DNA of 8,638 nt from an uncultured Chloroflexota bacterium (GCA_902827055.1 CADEHD010000075.1:1-8638); one strand, 5' to 3'. Shown: positions 1-5,798, numbered from the stretch's first letter. Made by a program: numbers and translations. Notes: generated by a model from the letters alone, not told the origin.

Positions 1-1
1 C

Positions 2-808
2 GTGGCCGACGTGCTGCTCCCGGCGGCGCAGTGGTCGGAGCGCGTGGGCACCCTCACGAACAGCGAGCGGAGGATCTCACTGCTCGAGCAGATCGGGCCC
101 CCTCCCGGAGAAGCGCTTCCGGACTGGCAGATCTTCTGCCGGGTGGCCGACGCGCTGGGGCACGGTGTGGCGTTCGACTACGCCGACGCCGAGGCGATCT
201 TCAACGAGTACCGGGCGCTCACGAGGGGGCGCGACCTCGACATCACCGGCGTCGACTACGCCCGCCTGCGTCGTGAGCCCGGCGTCCAGTGGCCGAGCCC
301 GGAGCGGGCGTCCGGCGGCGCGATCGGCGGCGGGTCCGACGGTACGCTCCGCCTCTACGTCGATGGCCGGTTCCCCACGCCCAGCGGGCGCGCGCGCCTC
401 ATCGCGCCCCGCGACGAGCCGGCGGACGACGAGGTGACGTCGGAGTTCCCCCTCGTCCTCATCACCGGGCGAGTCAAGGACCAGTGGCACACGAGGACGC
501 GCACGGGGAAGGTGGCGAAGCTCAACAAGACCGAGCCACACCCCTACATCGAGGTGCACCCCGACGATGCCGCGGTCCTGAAGCTGAAGAACGGCGCGTC
601 GACGCGAGTCACGTCCCGACGTGGTTCGGCGGAGCTGCCCGCCCGCATCACCTCGAGCATTCGCCCCGGGACGGTCTTCGTGCCATTCCACTGGGGTTCG
701 CTCTGGGGCGAGGGGACCACGATCAACCGCGCCACGTCAGAGGCCGTCGACCCCCGCTCCAAGCAACCGGAGGTCAAGTTCGCCGCGGTGTCACTGCGCC
801 CCGCCTAG
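2..808 (+). CDS. nasA: Assimilatory nitrate reductase-type molybdopterin oxidoreductase, C-terminal part (5' truncated)
   Basis: This is the C-terminal 268 residues of a bis-MGD molybdoenzyme. The frame is open at the window edge, so the GTG at position 2 is an internal Val codon and not a start. Residues 1-55 carry the end of the catalytic fold (ADVLLPAA, then GTLTNSERR, typical of this superfamily). Residues about 145-265 form the molybdopterin dinucleotide-binding C-terminal domain: TGRVKDQWHTRTRTGKV at about 154-170, then VFVPFHWG and DPRSKQPEVK near the end. Family knowledge: the QWHT-RTGK and FHWG...KQPE blocks are characteristic of cytoplasmic NasA/NarB nitrate reductases, which reduce nitrate to nitrite using a [4Fe-4S] cluster. 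The N-terminal cluster Cys residues lie outside the window. The protein ends directly after the C-terminal domain, so the extra [2Fe-2S] BFD-like tail of some NasA proteins is absent. A related formate dehydrogenase-like enzyme cannot be fully excluded. Confidence 0.82.
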   Translation: MADVLLPAAQWSERVGTLTNSERRISLLEQIGPPPGEALPDWQIFCRVADALGHGVAFDYADAEAIFNEYRALTRGRDLDITGVDYARLRREPGVQWPSPERASGGAIGGGSDGTLRLYVDGRFPTPSGRARLIAPRDEPADDEVTSEFPLVLITGRVKDQWHTRTRTGKVAKLNKTEPHPYIEVHPDDAAVLKLKNGASTRVTSRRGSAELPARITSSIRPGTVFVPFHWGSLWGEGTTINRATSEAVDPRSKQPEVKFAAVSLRPA

Positions 809-885
809 GACTTCGCGGGCGTGTCGGATTCAGCGCGGGTTGCGCAGGGAGAAGTGCTCTCCGCCTCGGACCCCAGCGACCTCGT

Positions 886-908
886 AAATCTGACGCACGG
901 TCAGATCT
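886..908. terminator. Hairpin between nasA-like gene and minus-strand small ORF; terminator-like
   Basis: A perfect 7-bp inverted repeat, ATCTGAC/GTCAGAT (888-894 and 900-906), encloses the 5-nt loop GCACG. It extends to 9 bp on the minus-strand RNA through a G-U and an A-U pair. It lies about 80 nt past the stop of the molybdoenzyme gene and 8 nt past the TGA of the minus-strand small ORF. It is more AT-rich than its surroundings. The minus RNA continues with UUUA and the plus RNA with CUUCGUC, so the U-tract is weak in both directions. The simplest reading is a bidirectional terminator between convergent genes. An alternative reading is given in the findings. Confidence 0.45.
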
Positions 909-916
909 TCGTCGTC

Positions 917-1111
917 TCAGGCCTCGGCGAGTCGGCGGATGGACCCCAGGTCTCCGCGCGTGATGTCGGCGACCGGGGTGCCGTTGACGCGGGCCAGCCA
1001 TCCGACGATGGCGCCACGGGCGCGGCTCAGAACGCTCTCGGGGGCCTGCTCGCGAGCAGCGCAGGCCGCGCAATGATGTGCGGACCCATGAACCTCGAGT
1101 GCGTGCGCCAC
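917..1111 (-). CDS. Small uncharacterised protein (64 aa), with an in-frame continuation past its TGA
   Basis: I do not recognise the family. The GTG start is preceded by a strong SD, GGAGG at 1117-1121, with a 5-nt spacer, which is the best argument that it is real. The product has an H-H-C-A-A-C motif near residues 12-17 (a possible metal or redox pair). A regular helical-looking stretch follows (SVLSRARGAIVGWLARVNG) and then ADITRGDLGSIRRLAEA. After the TGA (917-919) the same frame stays open for 28 codons to a second TGA at 830-832 and reads DEDLTVRQIYEVAGVRGG, which also looks protein-like. It may therefore be an intact 64-aa gene with a terminator hairpin behind it, a roughly 93-aa gene broken by a nonsense change, or a recoded gene. 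The codon-position GC pattern is symmetrical on the two strands here, so composition does not settle the strand. An antisense frame from 821 also stays open but lacks a convincing SD. Confidence 0.5.
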   Translation of the reverse strand: MAHALEVHGSAHHCAACAAREQAPESVLSRARGAIVGWLARVNGTPVADITRGDLGSIRRLAEA

Positions 1112-1116
1112 GCCTG

Positions 1117-1121
1117 CCTCC
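1117..1121 (-). promoter_or_regulatory. Shine-Dalgarno for the small minus-strand ORF
   Basis: On the minus strand GGAGG is followed by CAGGC and then GTG. This is an ideal SD and spacing. It is the main evidence that translation starts at 1111 on this strand. Confidence 0.55.
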
Positions 1122-1203
1122 GGTCAGCCCCTTGAGGGCCCTGAGTGTAAAGGATCGGCACCACGATCGGCGTACGGCAGGGCACGGGCGACATACACAT
1201 CGG

Positions 1204-1209
1204 TATACT
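1204..1209 (+). promoter_or_regulatory. Possible -10 element upstream of hydrolase/ATP-grasp pair
   Basis: TATACT matches the sigma-70-type -10 consensus at five of six positions and stands out in GC-rich sequence, 39 nt before the hydrolase start codon at 1249. No convincing -35 hexamer lies 16-18 nt upstream (the sequence there is GGCACG-like), so this is only a candidate. It sits in the divergent region between the minus-strand small ORF and the plus-strand hydrolase. Confidence 0.3.
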
Positions 1210-1237
1210 CCGCCGGCCGAGTGGTACAGCGAAGCGC

Positions 1238-1242
1238 GGAGG
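1238..1242 (+). promoter_or_regulatory. Shine-Dalgarno that selects the second ATG of the hydrolase
   Basis: GGAGG abuts the ATG at 1243, leaving no spacer, but lies 6 nt before the in-frame ATG at 1249. The second ATG is therefore the likely start, and the frame upstream (open back to 1078) is untranslated leader. Confidence 0.7.
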
Positions 1243-1248
1243 ATGGCG

Positions 1249-1923
1249 ATGCCCAGCGTTCAGGCGAACGGCATTGAGCACTGCTACGAGTTTACAGGCG
1301 AGGGGCCGAACACCATCGTCTGGATTCACGGCATCGGGAGCAATCACGACACGTGGAATGATGTGCTGCCCGGCGTTCCGGGATTCCGGCACCTCGCGTA
1401 CTGCGTGCGCGGGATGGGCGACAGCGCGAAGCCAGCCGGTCCGTACGATCTCGAGCTGTGGGCCGCGGACTGCGCGGCGCTCCTCGATGCGCTGGGTGTA
1501 GACCAGGCCATCGTCGCCGGCCACTCGATGGGTGGCGCGATCGCGCAGCGGGTCGCGATCGACTACCCACACAAGCTCAAGGGCCTCTTCCTCCTCGCCA
1601 CGTCGAGCCGCGTCGGCGCCGCCGCAGAGGCCAGCTGGATGAAGCGCGCTGACGAGCTCGAGGCCACCAGCCCCCCGATGGCCGCCGCGAACCGCGCGGT
1701 CGCCAGGTACAACATGGACGAGGAGATCAAGGGCATCCAGGTCCCGACACTCATCGTCGTCGGCGACAAGGACCCGACCACTCCCGCCGGCGGCTCGGTG
1801 ATCATCTCGCGCTGCATCGAGGATGCCGAGCTGGAGATCTACCCGGGCATCGGCCACATGCCGCTGCGCGAGGAGCCCAAGTCCGTGCAGCGCCTCAACG
1901 CCTGGCTGGACGCGTTCCGCTGA
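1249..1923 (+). CDS. Alpha/beta-fold hydrolase with a reduced cap domain (224 aa)
   Basis: This is a serine hydrolase of the alpha/beta-hydrolase fold, probably cytoplasmic, with no signal peptide. The oxyanion-hole strand is IVWIHGIGSNHDTW (residues 23-36). The nucleophile elbow GHSMGG places Ser93 as nucleophile. GDKDPTTP gives the acid, probably Asp175, and GIGHMP gives His203, so the triad is complete. The start at 1249 is chosen from the GGAGG at 1238-1242. Family members usually have 250-290 residues. Here only about 45 residues separate the core strand after the elbow (FLLATSS, 114-120) from the acid strand (PTLIVVGDKD), so the helical cap over the active site is largely missing. The overall pattern resembles the enol-lactonase/carboxylesterase group, but the substrate cannot be named. 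It is followed 22 nt later by an ATP-grasp gene on the same strand, suggesting an operon. Confidence 0.88.
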   Translation: MPSVQANGIEHCYEFTGEGPNTIVWIHGIGSNHDTWNDVLPGVPGFRHLAYCVRGMGDSAKPAGPYDLELWAADCAALLDALGVDQAIVAGHSMGGAIAQRVAIDYPHKLKGLFLLATSSRVGAAAEASWMKRADELEATSPPMAAANRAVARYNMDEEIKGIQVPTLIVVGDKDPTTPAGGSVIISRCIEDAELEIYPGIGHMPLREEPKSVQRLNAWLDAFR

Positions 1924-1945
1924 GGGATAGGGGTCGGGGCTGCCG

Positions 1946-3178
1946 ATGACGCGCATCCTGCTGCTGATCCCCAGCACGTCGTACCGCGCGGAGGACTTCC
2001 TCGACGCCGCGCGCGACTTCGGCGTGGATGTCGTGGTGGGCTCGGACCAGCGGCCGGTCCTCGAGCACGTCGCACCCGGTCGGACCGTGTGGGTGGACAT
2101 GCTCCACCCCGAGCGCGGCGCCGCGGAGGCCGAGGCGTTCGCGCGCGAGTACCCGCTCGATGCCATCGTCCCCGTCGATGACGCCGGCACGCTGCTGGCC
2201 GCGCGTGCCGCGGGCCGCCTCGGGCTGCCGCACAACCCCTTCGACGCCGTCGAGGCGACACGCGACAAGTCGTTGCTGCGCCAGCGTCTCGAGGCGGGTG
2301 GGCTGCTGTCGCCGCCGCACCTCGTGGTGCCGCTCTCCGCCGACGTGGCCGAGGCGGCGCGGCGAGCGCCGTACCCCTGCGTCCTGAAGCCGTTGGCCCT
2401 GGCGGCGAGCCGTGGCGTCATTCGCGCGAACAACGAGGCCGAGTTCGCCGCCGCGTTCGAACGCATCCGGCTCCTGCTCACCGACCCTGCCGTGGCCGCG
2501 GACTGCGGTCCGACTGCAGACCGGGTGCTGGTGGAGGGGTTCGTGCCGGGTATCGAGGTGGCGGTCGAGGGGCTCCTTACCGACGGCCGCCTCATCACCC
2601 TCGCCATCTTCGATAAGCCAGACCCGCTCGACGGGCCGTTCTTCGAGGAGACGATCTACGTCACTCCCTCGCGGCTCACGGCGGCCGAGCAGGCTGCGGT
2701 CATCGAGGCGACGGCGCAGTCCGCTCGAGCGCTCGGGTTGGTGGACGGACCGATTCACGCCGAGCTCCGCCTCAACGACGAGGGGGTGTGGCCCATCGAC
2801 GTGGCGGCGCGCTCGATCGGGGGGCTCTGCGCACGCACGCTCTCGTTCGGCACGGGCATGTCGCTCGAGGAGATCATCCTGCGCCACGCGACGCGGTCGC
2901 CCATCCCGACGTTCGACCGGGAGTCGCGGGCGGCGGGCGTGATGATGCTACCGATCCCGGCTGCGGGTACGCTCCGCGCCATCGACGGGGTGTCGGAGGC
3001 CGAGGCCGTCCCGGGTATCGAGTCCGTGACGATGTCGATGCGCGTCGGCGACACCGTGGTGCCCCTGCCGGAGGGTGGCGACTACCTCGGGTTCATGTTC
3101 GCGCGCGCCGACTCACCAGCCGAGGTTGAGGGTGCACTCCGGCAGGCGCACGCCCGGCTTCGTTTCCGCATCGAGTAG
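1946..3178 (+). CDS. ATP-grasp domain protein (carboxylate-amine/thiol ligase-like), 410 aa
   Basis: This is a predicted ATP-dependent ligase that activates a carboxylate as acyl-phosphate and joins it to a nucleophile. Residues 1-100 form the N-terminal Rossmann-like pre-ATP-grasp domain (RILLLIPS; DAIVPVDDAG). Residues about 105-315 form the ATP-grasp core: DKSLLRQRL (107-115), CVLKPL with Lys148, SRGV (155-158), VEGFVPGIEVAVEG (196-209), and metal-site residues Glu273 (HAELRL) and Asp285 (IDVAARSIGG). Residues 330-410 are the C-terminal subdomain of the carnosine synthase/L-amino-acid ligase-like ATP-grasp families (AAGVMMLPIPAAG...GGDYLGFMFARA). The usual Asn of the E-x-N metal motif is Ala287 here. 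The ATG at 1946 has only a G-rich upstream stretch (GGGG at 1936-1939) as SD and probably follows the hydrolase by coupling. The substrate is unknown. Candidates are dipeptide-like or amide-forming ligation. Many such proteins are loosely named phosphoribosylglycinamide synthetase-like. Confidence 0.85.
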   Translation: MTRILLLIPSTSYRAEDFLDAARDFGVDVVVGSDQRPVLEHVAPGRTVWVDMLHPERGAAEAEAFAREYPLDAIVPVDDAGTLLAARAAGRLGLPHNPFDAVEATRDKSLLRQRLEAGGLLSPPHLVVPLSADVAEAARRAPYPCVLKPLALAASRGVIRANNEAEFAAAFERIRLLLTDPAVAADCGPTADRVLVEGFVPGIEVAVEGLLTDGRLITLAIFDKPDPLDGPFFEETIYVTPSRLTAAEQAAVIEATAQSARALGLVDGPIHAELRLNDEGVWPIDVAARSIGGLCARTLSFGTGMSLEEIILRHATRSPIPTFDRESRAAGVMMLPIPAAGTLRAIDGVSEAEAVPGIESVTMSMRVGDTVVPLPEGGDYLGFMFARADSPAEVEGALRQAHARLRFRIE

Positions 3179-3190
3179 GCCGCGCGGTCG

Positions 3191-3826
3191 CTACTTCTTC
3201 GACGGCTTGTAGAACGGGTTCTCGCCCGAGGCGTGATCGGTGGTGTCGCGCACCTCGGAGATCTCGGGCACGTACTCGAGGACGGCCGCCTCGATCCCCT
3301 GCTTCAGCGTGACGTTCGCTAGGTTGCAGCCCTGGCAGCCACCGCCGAGCTCGACGTAGGCGATGTCGCCGACCACCTCGATCAGGTTCACCATGCCGCC
3401 GTGCGCCGCGATCTGGGGGTTGATTGCCTCGTCAAACAGGTTCTGGATCCGCATCGACAGCTCATCGAGCCACAGCGGGTTGGGGTTCTCGAAGGTGAAC
3501 CGCCCGCCGACGCCCGACTCGTTCGGCTCGAAGTCGACGTGCACGCCGTCCAGGTACTGGCTGTTGCGCGCCTCGAGGAAGGTGAGGATGCCATCCACGT
3601 CCACCGAGGCGTCGCCCTCGGGGAGGGATTCATGCAGGACCAGCGCGAAGCCGTGCGAGAACCCCTCGGGGCCACGCCCGGCCACGGTGATGCGCACTCC
3701 CGCGACGCGGTCACCCTGCGCGGCCATGACCTCGCGGATCTTTGCAGCTGCAGACGCAGAGAACGAGGCGCGATACGCGCGCTCGTCGTCCGCCGCGGGC
3801 GTTTCGGCCACAGGCTCGTCGCTCAT
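3191..3826 (-). CDS. nfuA: Fe-S biogenesis protein NfuA-like (degenerate A-type domain + NifU C-terminal domain), 211 aa
   Basis: This is an iron-sulfur cluster carrier that passes [4Fe-4S] clusters to apo-enzymes in the cytoplasm. Residues about 20-115 form an IscA/ErpA-like A-type domain that lacks the three cluster cysteines of true A-type carriers. Residues about 125-195 form the NifU-type thioredoxin-like domain with INPQIAAHGG, then GGGCQGC (Cys164 and Cys167, the only cysteines). The tail EVRDTTDHASGENPFY closely parallels the end of E. coli NfuA. The two-domain order and size are those of NfuA (191 residues in E. coli, as I recall), with an acidic N-terminal extension of about 20 residues here. 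The start is set by GAGGGGG (3834-3840) 7 nt before the ATG at 3826. A GTG immediately upstream is a possible alternative. The gene is convergent with the ATP-grasp gene (12 nt gap) and divergent from the hydrolase at 3934. Confidence 0.88.
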   Translation of the reverse strand: MSDEPVAETPAADDERAYRASFSASAAAKIREVMAAQGDRVAGVRITVAGRGPEGFSHGFALVLHESLPEGDASVDVDGILTFLEARNSQYLDGVHVDFEPNESGVGGRFTFENPNPLWLDELSMRIQNLFDEAINPQIAAHGGMVNLIEVVGDIAYVELGGGCQGCNLANVTLKQGIEAAVLEYVPEISEVRDTTDHASGENPFYKPSKK

Positions 3827-3933
3827 CACGCGACCCCCTCTTGTCTGCTGCGCTGCCCTTATCCTAGCTGCATCGCGACACCCGCTGGTACGCTCCAGTC
3901 GCCCAAACCTCTTATCTCGACCGGGGGACATCG
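3827..3933. promoter_or_regulatory. Divergent intergenic region between nfuA and second hydrolase
   Basis: This 107-nt spacer must hold the promoters and leaders of both genes. The visible elements are the nfuA SD (GAGGGGG, 3834-3840) and a GGGGGA SD five nt before the ATG at 3934. Weak -10-like hexamers are TAGGAT on the minus strand (3861-3866) and TACGCT on the plus strand (3889-3894). Neither has a recognisable -35. I see no [2Fe-2S] regulator (IscR-like) palindrome. Confidence 0.4.
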
Positions 3934-4677
3934 ATGACCGACGGATTGCTCCTGCTGCACGCCTTCCCGCTCTCCTCCGAGATGTGGGCTCCGCAAGTGG
4001 ACGCCTTCCAGGGCCGCCTGCCCGTGGTGGCTCCCGACGACCCGGGATTCGGCGGTACGGCTGGTGCTGCGCCCGAGGGGTGGATGGACGCGGCCGCCGA
4101 CCAGGCAGCAGCCGCCCTCCGGGCAGCCGGCGTGGACCGAGCGGTCGTCGTGGGCCTTTCGATGGGTGGGTACGTCGCGTTCTCGTTCTGGCGCCGCCAC
4201 CCGGGGCTCGTTGCTGGGCTCGTGCTGGCGAACACGCGGTCGGGCGCTGACCCGGATGCCGCCAGGGAGGCGCGAGCCGCGCTCGCCGGTCGCCTCCGCG
4301 CCGAGGGCAACGGCTTCCTCGCCGACAGCCCTCCGCCGCTGCTCTCCGCCGAGGCGCCGGCAGCGCTCCGCGAGCGCGTGCAGGAGATCATCCGCCGCCA
4401 GCCCGCCGAGGCGATCGCCGGCGCCGCCCTCGGCATGGCGGGGCGCGTCGACTCGACTCCTGACCTGGCGGGCATCACCGTGCCCACGCTGGTGATCACG
4501 TCGAGCGGCGACACCCTGATCCCGCCGGATGCCACGTCGCCGATGGCAGGTCAGATCCCAGGCGCCGAACTGCTCGTCATCGAGGGCGCGGGACACCTGT
4601 CGAACCTCGAGGCCGCCGATGCGTTCAACGCCGCGATCGAGGGTCTGATCAAGCGCGCCGGCGTGGCCCTGGCGTAA
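3934..4677 (+). CDS. Alpha/beta-fold hydrolase (247 aa)
   Basis: This is a serine hydrolase of the alpha/beta-hydrolase fold. The protein starts almost directly in the first core strand (GLLLLHAFPLSSEMW), where HAFPL replaces the usual HG oxyanion motif; this variant is common in one hydrolase subgroup. The nucleophile elbow GLSMGG gives Ser76. Asp193 (SSGDTLIPP) and His221 (GAGHLSN) complete the triad. Residues about 104-175 form an Ala/Arg-rich helical cap, so this paralogue keeps the cap that the hydrolase at 1249 lacks. There is no signal peptide, so it is presumably cytoplasmic. The start is supported by GGGGGA with a 5-nt spacer to the ATG. The gene stands alone, divergent from nfuA and convergent with the lipoprotein gene, and ends before a strong hairpin. 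The substrate is not predictable; annotations in this group range from 3-oxoadipate enol-lactonase to carboxylesterase. Confidence 0.9.
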   Translation: MTDGLLLLHAFPLSSEMWAPQVDAFQGRLPVVAPDDPGFGGTAGAAPEGWMDAAADQAAAALRAAGVDRAVVVGLSMGGYVAFSFWRRHPGLVAGLVLANTRSGADPDAAREARAALAGRLRAEGNGFLADSPPPLLSAEAPAALRERVQEIIRRQPAEAIAGAALGMAGRVDSTPDLAGITVPTLVITSSGDTLIPPDATSPMAGQIPGAELLVIEGAGHLSNLEAADAFNAAIEGLIKRAGVALA

Positions 4678-4686
4678 ATGACGCGG

Positions 4687-4719
4687 GGAAGGCGGCAGGC
4701 CGAGTGCCGGCCGCCTTCC
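4687..4719. terminator. GC-rich hairpin between convergent genes, lacking a U-tract
   Basis: The arms GGAAGGCGGC (4687-4696) and GCCGCCTTCC (4710-4719) are perfectly complementary over 10 bp. After one A/G mismatch an inner stem GGC/GCC closes on the 5-nt loop CGAGT. The hairpin sits 9 nt past the stop of the hydrolase and 14 nt past the stop of the convergent lipoprotein gene, the place for a shared bidirectional terminator. Neither side has a T-run. Confidence 0.65.
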
Positions 4720-4733
4720 GATCGGCCGCGGCC

Positions 4734-5192
4734 TTACTTCGAGCAGCTCGCCAGAGGTGTGTAGTCCGTCGCCACGACCGCGATCGTCGCGTTCGGGTCG
4801 AAGAGCGCGACCCCCAGGAACGCTTTGCACACGGCCTCACCGCCCGCGACGTCGCCTCCCGCGAGGTGGGTAACCAGCACGAGGCGCTTGTTCTCCGGGC
4901 TGTAGTTCATCGCCGCGACCTTGTCGAGCGGCAGGCCTGGGAAGGCGTCCGTCACCGCAGCCGGCACGGGAGCGGGCGTCGATGGCGTTGCGGGCGCCGA
5001 GGGCGCGCCGCCGCCGTCGATGGGGCGGATCCCGCCGCCGCTCGCCGCGGGCGTCGCTGAGGACTTGGTCGATGCCGTGGGGGTGGGCGTCGGCGTGCCC
5101 TCCCCGCTGCCACACGCGCCGAGGAGTAGTCCACCGGCGAGCGCGAGCCCTGCGAGGAGTCGATGACCTGGGCCGCGCGTGTAGATTCGCAT
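4734..5192 (-). CDS. Putative secreted lipoprotein, function unknown (152 aa)
   Basis: The protein has a textbook lipoprotein signal: positively charged start (MRIYTRGPGHR), hydrophobic stretch 12-24 and lipobox LLGAC with Cys27 as the predicted lipidated residue, so it should be anchored to the outer face of the cytoplasmic membrane. Residues 28-80 are a low-complexity linker rich in Thr, Pro, Ser, Gly and Ala (TPTPTPTAS). Residues about 81-152 are a small folded domain (FPGLPLDKVAAMNYSPENK, then LVLVTHLAGG) with two cysteines, Cys122 and Cys150, that could form a disulfide outside the cell. I do not recognise this domain. The ATG start has GGAG five nt upstream. The gene lies downstream of a membrane-protein gene on the same strand (117 nt gap) and ends against the hairpin at 4687-4719. 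Confidence 0.85.
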   Translation of the reverse strand: MRIYTRGPGHRLLAGLALAGGLLLGACGSGEGTPTPTPTASTKSSATPAASGGGIRPIDGGGAPSAPATPSTPAPVPAAVTDAFPGLPLDKVAAMNYSPENKRLVLVTHLAGGDVAGGEAVCKAFLGVALFDPNATIAVVATDYTPLASCSK

Positions 5193-5309
5193 CCGAGCTC
5201 CATCCCTCGATGCATGGCGCGCCGCAGGGCTCGCCGTGTCACTTCTGCGATCACGTGGGTTCAGGTCCCAGTGTACGGGGCCGCTTGCCAGTCGCGGACT
5301 GACACCGAG
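5193..5309 (-). other. Intergenic spacer between membrane protein and lipoprotein genes
   Basis: This 117-nt spacer contains the lipoprotein SD (GGAG) next to its start. It also holds overlapping short inverted repeats at 5289-5313 (CAGTC/GACTG and CTGAC/GTCAG), which compete for the same bases around the end of the upstream gene. A minus-strand TACACT (5273-5278) could be a -10 for the lipoprotein gene but has no good -35. It cannot be decided whether the two genes are cotranscribed. Confidence 0.3.
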
Positions 5310-5738
5310 TCAGGAGACGCGCGCGACCCGACTCGCTGGCATCGCCGCGTTCGAGGGGCCCGGTGAGCCCATCGCTGCCCGTGCCTCCTGGCGCTGGGTG
5401 ATCGGCCGCAGCTCGTAGCCAGCGCGGCAGTGCGAGGTCATGTCGGGGACCGCCAGCACCGCGGGGGTCTGCGCGCCGCCGGGCGGCGGCGTCCCGGATC
5501 CGGCCACGAACACCTCGAGGGCCCCTCGCCGCAGCAACGAGTACCGGTGCAGCGCGACGCCGAACCAGAACATCTCCGCCACGCCGAACGGCCAGGCGCC
5601 CTGCAGAAAGGCGTACACCGCCGAGCTCAGACTCGCGAGCGCGAATCCGAGCACCCATAACGAATGGCGTGGCTCCAGGTGATAGAAGAGGATCGCCGCC
5701 CCGGTGGAGATAACGCCCAGCAGCGTCAGGATGTCCAC
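5310..5738 (-). CDS. Small integral membrane protein, function unknown (142 aa)
   Basis: Three hydrophobic segments are visible: ILTLLGVISTGAAILFYHL (about 3-21), LWVLGFALASLSSAVYAFL (about 27-45) and FGVAEMFWFGVALHRYSLL (about 51-69). A hydrophilic, Pro/Gly/Ala-rich tail of about 70 residues follows. The WPFGVAEMFWFGVALHRY block is reminiscent of small membrane proteins seen in high-GC bacteria, but I know no function for them. The GTG at 5738 is preferred because AAGGA (5744-5748) lies five nt before it. A GTG at 5762 would add eight residues but has only AGGGA one nt upstream. The tail has no recognisable motif, and its lower structural character leaves the true C-terminus less certain. 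The gene is divergent from the GGDEF-EAL gene and may lead into the lipoprotein gene. Confidence 0.7.
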   Translation of the reverse strand: MDILTLLGVISTGAAILFYHLEPRHSLWVLGFALASLSSAVYAFLQGAWPFGVAEMFWFGVALHRYSLLRRGALEVFVAGSGTPPPGGAQTPAVLAVPDMTSHCRAGYELRPITQRQEARAAMGSPGPSNAAMPASRVARVS

Positions 5739-5743
5739 GAGCG

Positions 5744-5748
5744 TCCTT
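5744..5748 (-). promoter_or_regulatory. Shine-Dalgarno that selects the GTG start at 5738
   Basis: On the minus strand AAGGA is followed by CGCTC and then GTG, an optimal spacing. It favours the internal GTG over the one at 5762. Confidence 0.5.
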
Positions 5749-5769
5749 GCCCTCGGCAGCACGTCCCTG

Positions 5770-5798
5770 CACTGCTCGCAGCTCGCGGTGGAGCAGTG
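5770..5798. repeat. Inverted repeat in the divergent intergenic region
   Basis: CACTGCTC (5770-5777) and GAGCAGTG (5791-5798) form a perfect 8-bp inverted repeat with a 13-nt spacer, extendable by one G-U pair. It lies 32-60 nt upstream of the membrane-protein start, so it could be a dimeric repressor operator or a hairpin in that gene's leader. Confidence 0.5.

Noticed and set aside
821..1135. A 104-codon plus-strand ORF antisense to the small minus-strand ORF
   Set aside because: The GTG start has no well-spaced SD (the nearest AGGA is 10 nt away), the product is Gly/Ala/Asp-rich without motifs, and the minus strand has the ideal SD. It is not entirely excluded, because codon-position GC is symmetrical here.
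1078..1248. An N-terminal extension of the first hydrolase upstream to 1078
   Set aside because: The extra 57 residues are Arg/His-rich and unlike the family, they span a promoter-like TATACT, and GGAGG at 1238-1242 sets the start at 1249.
1027..2607. A 526-codon minus-strand open frame across the hydrolase and ATP-grasp genes
   Set aside because: It is low-complexity Arg/Ser/Ala sequence lying antisense to two genes with complete catalytic motifs.
3827..3931. A 35-residue N-terminal extension of nfuA
   Set aside because: The SD GAGGGGG at 3834-3840 is correctly spaced for the ATG at 3826, and the extension is Arg-rich and would run back into the divergent promoter region.
5256..5270. A tRNA T-arm-like element (TGGG, loop TTCAGGT, CCCA)
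   Set aside because: It has only four base pairs, position 58 is G instead of the nearly invariant A, and no matching acceptor, D or anticodon arms flank it.
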